A stretch of DNA of 64,000 nucleotides from Cordylochernes scorpioides (taxonomy: Eukaryota; Arthropoda; Arachnida; Pseudoscorpiones; Chernetidae). The notes under the pieces were generated by a model. That model had not been told where the DNA came from. It ran no database searches and saw only the letters and a program-made list of their open reading frames with translations. The stretch covers positions 69,371,529-69,435,528 of the forward strand of contig CP092875.1 of NCBI GenBank assembly GCA_030710605.1. The letters are read 5' to 3'. Both the position numbers and the translations under genes were made by a program. Shown here piece after piece: positions 61,784 to 64,000 of the stretch. Positions within the stretch are counted from its first letter, which is position 1. The number at the start of each line of letters is the position of its first letter.

Positions 61784-63050
61784 GTATAGATGGCGAGTTA
61801 TTGCTTTGTGTTTACCTTATCTTAATCGTTTATCAATGTTTAAATCCTTGGAAAAGCTTTCCTCAATCCGTTAGAGATAAAGTGGCTTGAAAATAAGAAT
61901 CGTTCTTTTAAGCTCTTGTTTTTAGATGAACTTTGATAGCATAGATATTTTGTATTAATTGATAGGATTTTTGCTTATATGAAATTAAATGAATATATTA
62001 TGTCGGATATATATGCACCAAAACATTTCATGCAATACTATCTTAAACATGGATATATCTAGCCTCTGGAGGTGGTCTCTCAATATATGTTAGGCTACAA
62101 TAGGTCTTCATTTTAGTTCATAAAAGTATTTATTAAAGAAGTTGGTGATTAACTAGATTCTTTTAATCTGTCAAAACTGAATATTTTAGTCATTGGATAG
62201 TTATCAAATAATAAAGAAAATTCTTTACTGAATAAAATTCAAATATTTACTTTATTAATAAGTTAAGCTTTCTCGAGACAGTTTCTTCTGTTAGATTTTT
62301 CTTATTTTCTTTTATTATCTTATTTTCTTATTCTCTTATTCTAATCTTCAATCTTCCCAATCACATTTAAGTCGCCTCTCGCCCTGTTTTATCGATGAAA
62401 GTGCCTTTTCCCTTCAGGCCTTTGTTTCCTCCTTATCAGTGTCAGCCCCATTGTTAGCCAGATGGGAGGCCGACGGAGGGTGCTACGGGGATGCAGCGGC
62501 TCGAATGAGGAAAAACGATTAAAAAAAGAACTTGAAAACAACTTCGAACGGGAGGATTTGCCCTGATTCCCGATTGTTATAGTATAAATACATTTAAATA
62601 TATAATTTATTGAATAATCCTTTACTATTTTCTTAATTGATAATAAATATAATTTGCCCTCCTGTTTTCGTCGTATATTTTAAAAGTGGTACAAGCAGCG
62701 ACACCTTCAACCCCGCCGACCAAGAATAGAGGACTCCCTCTATAGAACTGCCGTCACAACACAGAGTGGCGATGAAATCACAATACTGGTTCTGTGTGGA
62801 AACACTGGCCTCTCTAGCTGTAACTTCACCATCTTCTTTGTTTCTTATCATCGCTCAGAGAAACTACAGTGGCTGCTCGATTATTGCATTCACTATTTGT
62901 AGAACGACATTTGAAAATTATCCCGCATGTGTTTCTTTTGAACGAAAAATCGAAATACATTTTAAGGAGAAACAACGACCATTTCTAACCTTAGAGATGA
63001 AGTATGAAAAGATGAATTGTGAAGAGTAATGATGAACGGAAAAATAAAAG
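61784..63050. other. Intron DNA of copy B with an unassigned open frame
   Basis: A plus frame at about 62723-62905 reads TAVTTQSGDEITILVLCGNT and GLSSCNFTIFFVSYHRSEKL before a stop. Its alternation of hydrophobic and polar residues is protein-like, but no domain was recognised and no clear splice sites flank it. The remaining sequence is AT-rich. Confidence 0.35.
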
Positions 63051-63051
63051 T

Positions 63052-63127
63052 GTAAAAGGGATGGGAATCTAACCCACATTGTTCCGCTTACCGGGCAGAT
63101 GCCATGTCCACTAGGCTACCCTGGACA
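63052..63127 (-). pseudogene. tRNA-like sequence (Thr-type anticodon arm)
   Basis: The minus strand contains TAGCCTAGTGGACATGG (A-box-like), a perfect five-pair anticodon stem TCTGC/GCGGA with loop CCGGTAA (would-be anticodon GGT) and T-arm GTGGGTTAGATTCCCAT. The acceptor pairs at only about four positions and position 33 is C instead of U, so it is not a normal tRNA. GAACGGAAAAAT and ATTTTTCCGTTC flank it as an inverted repeat, suggesting capture by a small mobile element. Confidence 0.5.
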
Positions 63128-63329
63128 TATTTTTCCGTTCGTAAATAATATATAAAGTAATTTATAATACAATATAATGGGGCTTATGATTGTAGAACGA
63201 CATTGTATGAACGACATCATTATTTGTATTCAAAAGTACACTCCAGATATGTGTATTACTGTACATTTGATACATATTATATAGAATATTATAAATGAAT
63301 AAGCTATTAATTAATGTGATATATATATA

Positions 63330-63480
63330 CAGTTGAACTAGAATAATTCGAAGCCCAAGGGACCAAAAAAAAATCGAATTATCAGAAAATTCGAATCAAA
63401 AGCATAAATTCTATTTATAAGAAATTCTAGGGACCAAGATAAATATTCGAATTAAAGACATTTGAATTATCCAAGTTCTA
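63330..63480. mobile_element. pogo-like MITE, AATTCGAAGCCCAAG family
   Basis: It begins TA|CAGTTGAACTAGAATAATTC and ends GAATTATCCAAGTTCTAA|TA, with a repeat of AATTCGAAT inside. It matches 16088-16248. Confidence 0.7.
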
Positions 63481-64000
63481 ATATATATAAAGAAAGAAAA
63501 TAATATTTTATAAGATATTAAAAGAGTGAGAAAGAAAAAATAATATATACCAATCTTTAATAAAATATTTTTTCGTGGCTTGCCAAATTAATCACAAATT
63601 ACCTGAATCAACCTATATTTATGCTGTCAAGAATCTTATATGATAGTTTTGGGCTGTTTATATTCATCCTTGATTACCAATTTGTTTCAAAATGGATGAA
63701 ATTTTAATCTGTAATGACATTCAAATGGATGTAAAATTTTGACGGGAGAGTGCGTGAGTATTGAAAAGATAATTCTGTCATTAAAATAGACACAAAACCT
63801 ATACTTCATAGATTGGAAGTCGTTGAATAAATCATCTAACACAGAGCTACAGAACCATATTTGGAAATTCGTAATTCTCTCTGAATGCTATGATCTTCAT
63901 CAATACTGGACGGGCTTTGATTATAAGAGAATCATGTGATTAATGAAATATTCCAATTCAGTTAAAAAGGTGATTAGCAGGCAGAGTGTTAAAGAGAGTT
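63481..64000. other. AT-rich DNA at the window end
   Basis: No exon or repeat terminus was recognised. The remaining exons of protease copy B are expected downstream. Confidence 0.5.

Overview
This is a eukaryotic window from an AT-rich, transposon-crowded animal genome. It holds spliced exons with GT/AG borders, signal-peptide/CUB/LDLa/trypsin exons, a U6 snRNA copy, a nuclear tRNA-Gly and almost every class of animal transposon. The U6-like 3' half carries the CGCAAAATCG variant that I associate with arthropods and related protostomes, so an arthropod-like protostome is my best guess. A repeat-rich crustacean would fit, but nothing here fixes the species.

Host genes. I see two tandem copies, both on the + strand, of a secreted trypsin-type protease gene. 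Copy A has a signal-peptide exon at 1645-1750 and a first catalytic-domain exon at 12638-12869, and possibly the Asp-containing exon at 36970-37126. Copy B has a related signal exon near 41404-41493 without a visible ATG, CUB exons at 43070-43194 and 46631-46847, an LDLa exon at 48451-48558 and a first trypsin exon at 61143-61374. All of copy B's intron phases match (1, 0, 1, 1, then 2). No exon with the catalytic serine is visible, so copy B runs off the window and copy A looks incomplete.

Mobile DNA fills the introns and gaps. 3.3-6.6 kb: a dead Ty3/Gypsy element with the integrase core deleted, then a Tc1 remnant. 7-17 kb: foldback elements and pogo-like MITEs. 17.2-26 kb: at least four non-LTR retrotransposons, nested or abutting on both strands. 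26.0-30.1 kb: a mariner split by a complete non-autonomous LTR element (827-bp LTRs, 5-bp target duplication) that encodes a tandem-repeat protein. 31-38.5 kb: Helitron-like ends, a tRNA-Gly pair, a hammerhead-ribozyme fold, a minisatellite and another mariner remnant. 39.3 kb: a 100-base assembly gap. 42 kb: a mariner with both ends. 43.3 kb: a MITE inside a U6 copy. 50.2-59.7 kb: an element flanked by long direct repeats, holding an intact and very young Gypsy element (identical 200-bp LTRs). 60-61.8 kb: large palindromes.

The most unusual signals are the hammerhead fold at 32541-32595, a set of palindromic repeats that share a hammerhead-like GAAA-palindrome-AATAAA layout and resemble Penelope-like element ends, the U6 copy split at a TA by a MITE, and the acidic tandem-repeat protein carried by the non-autonomous LTR element.
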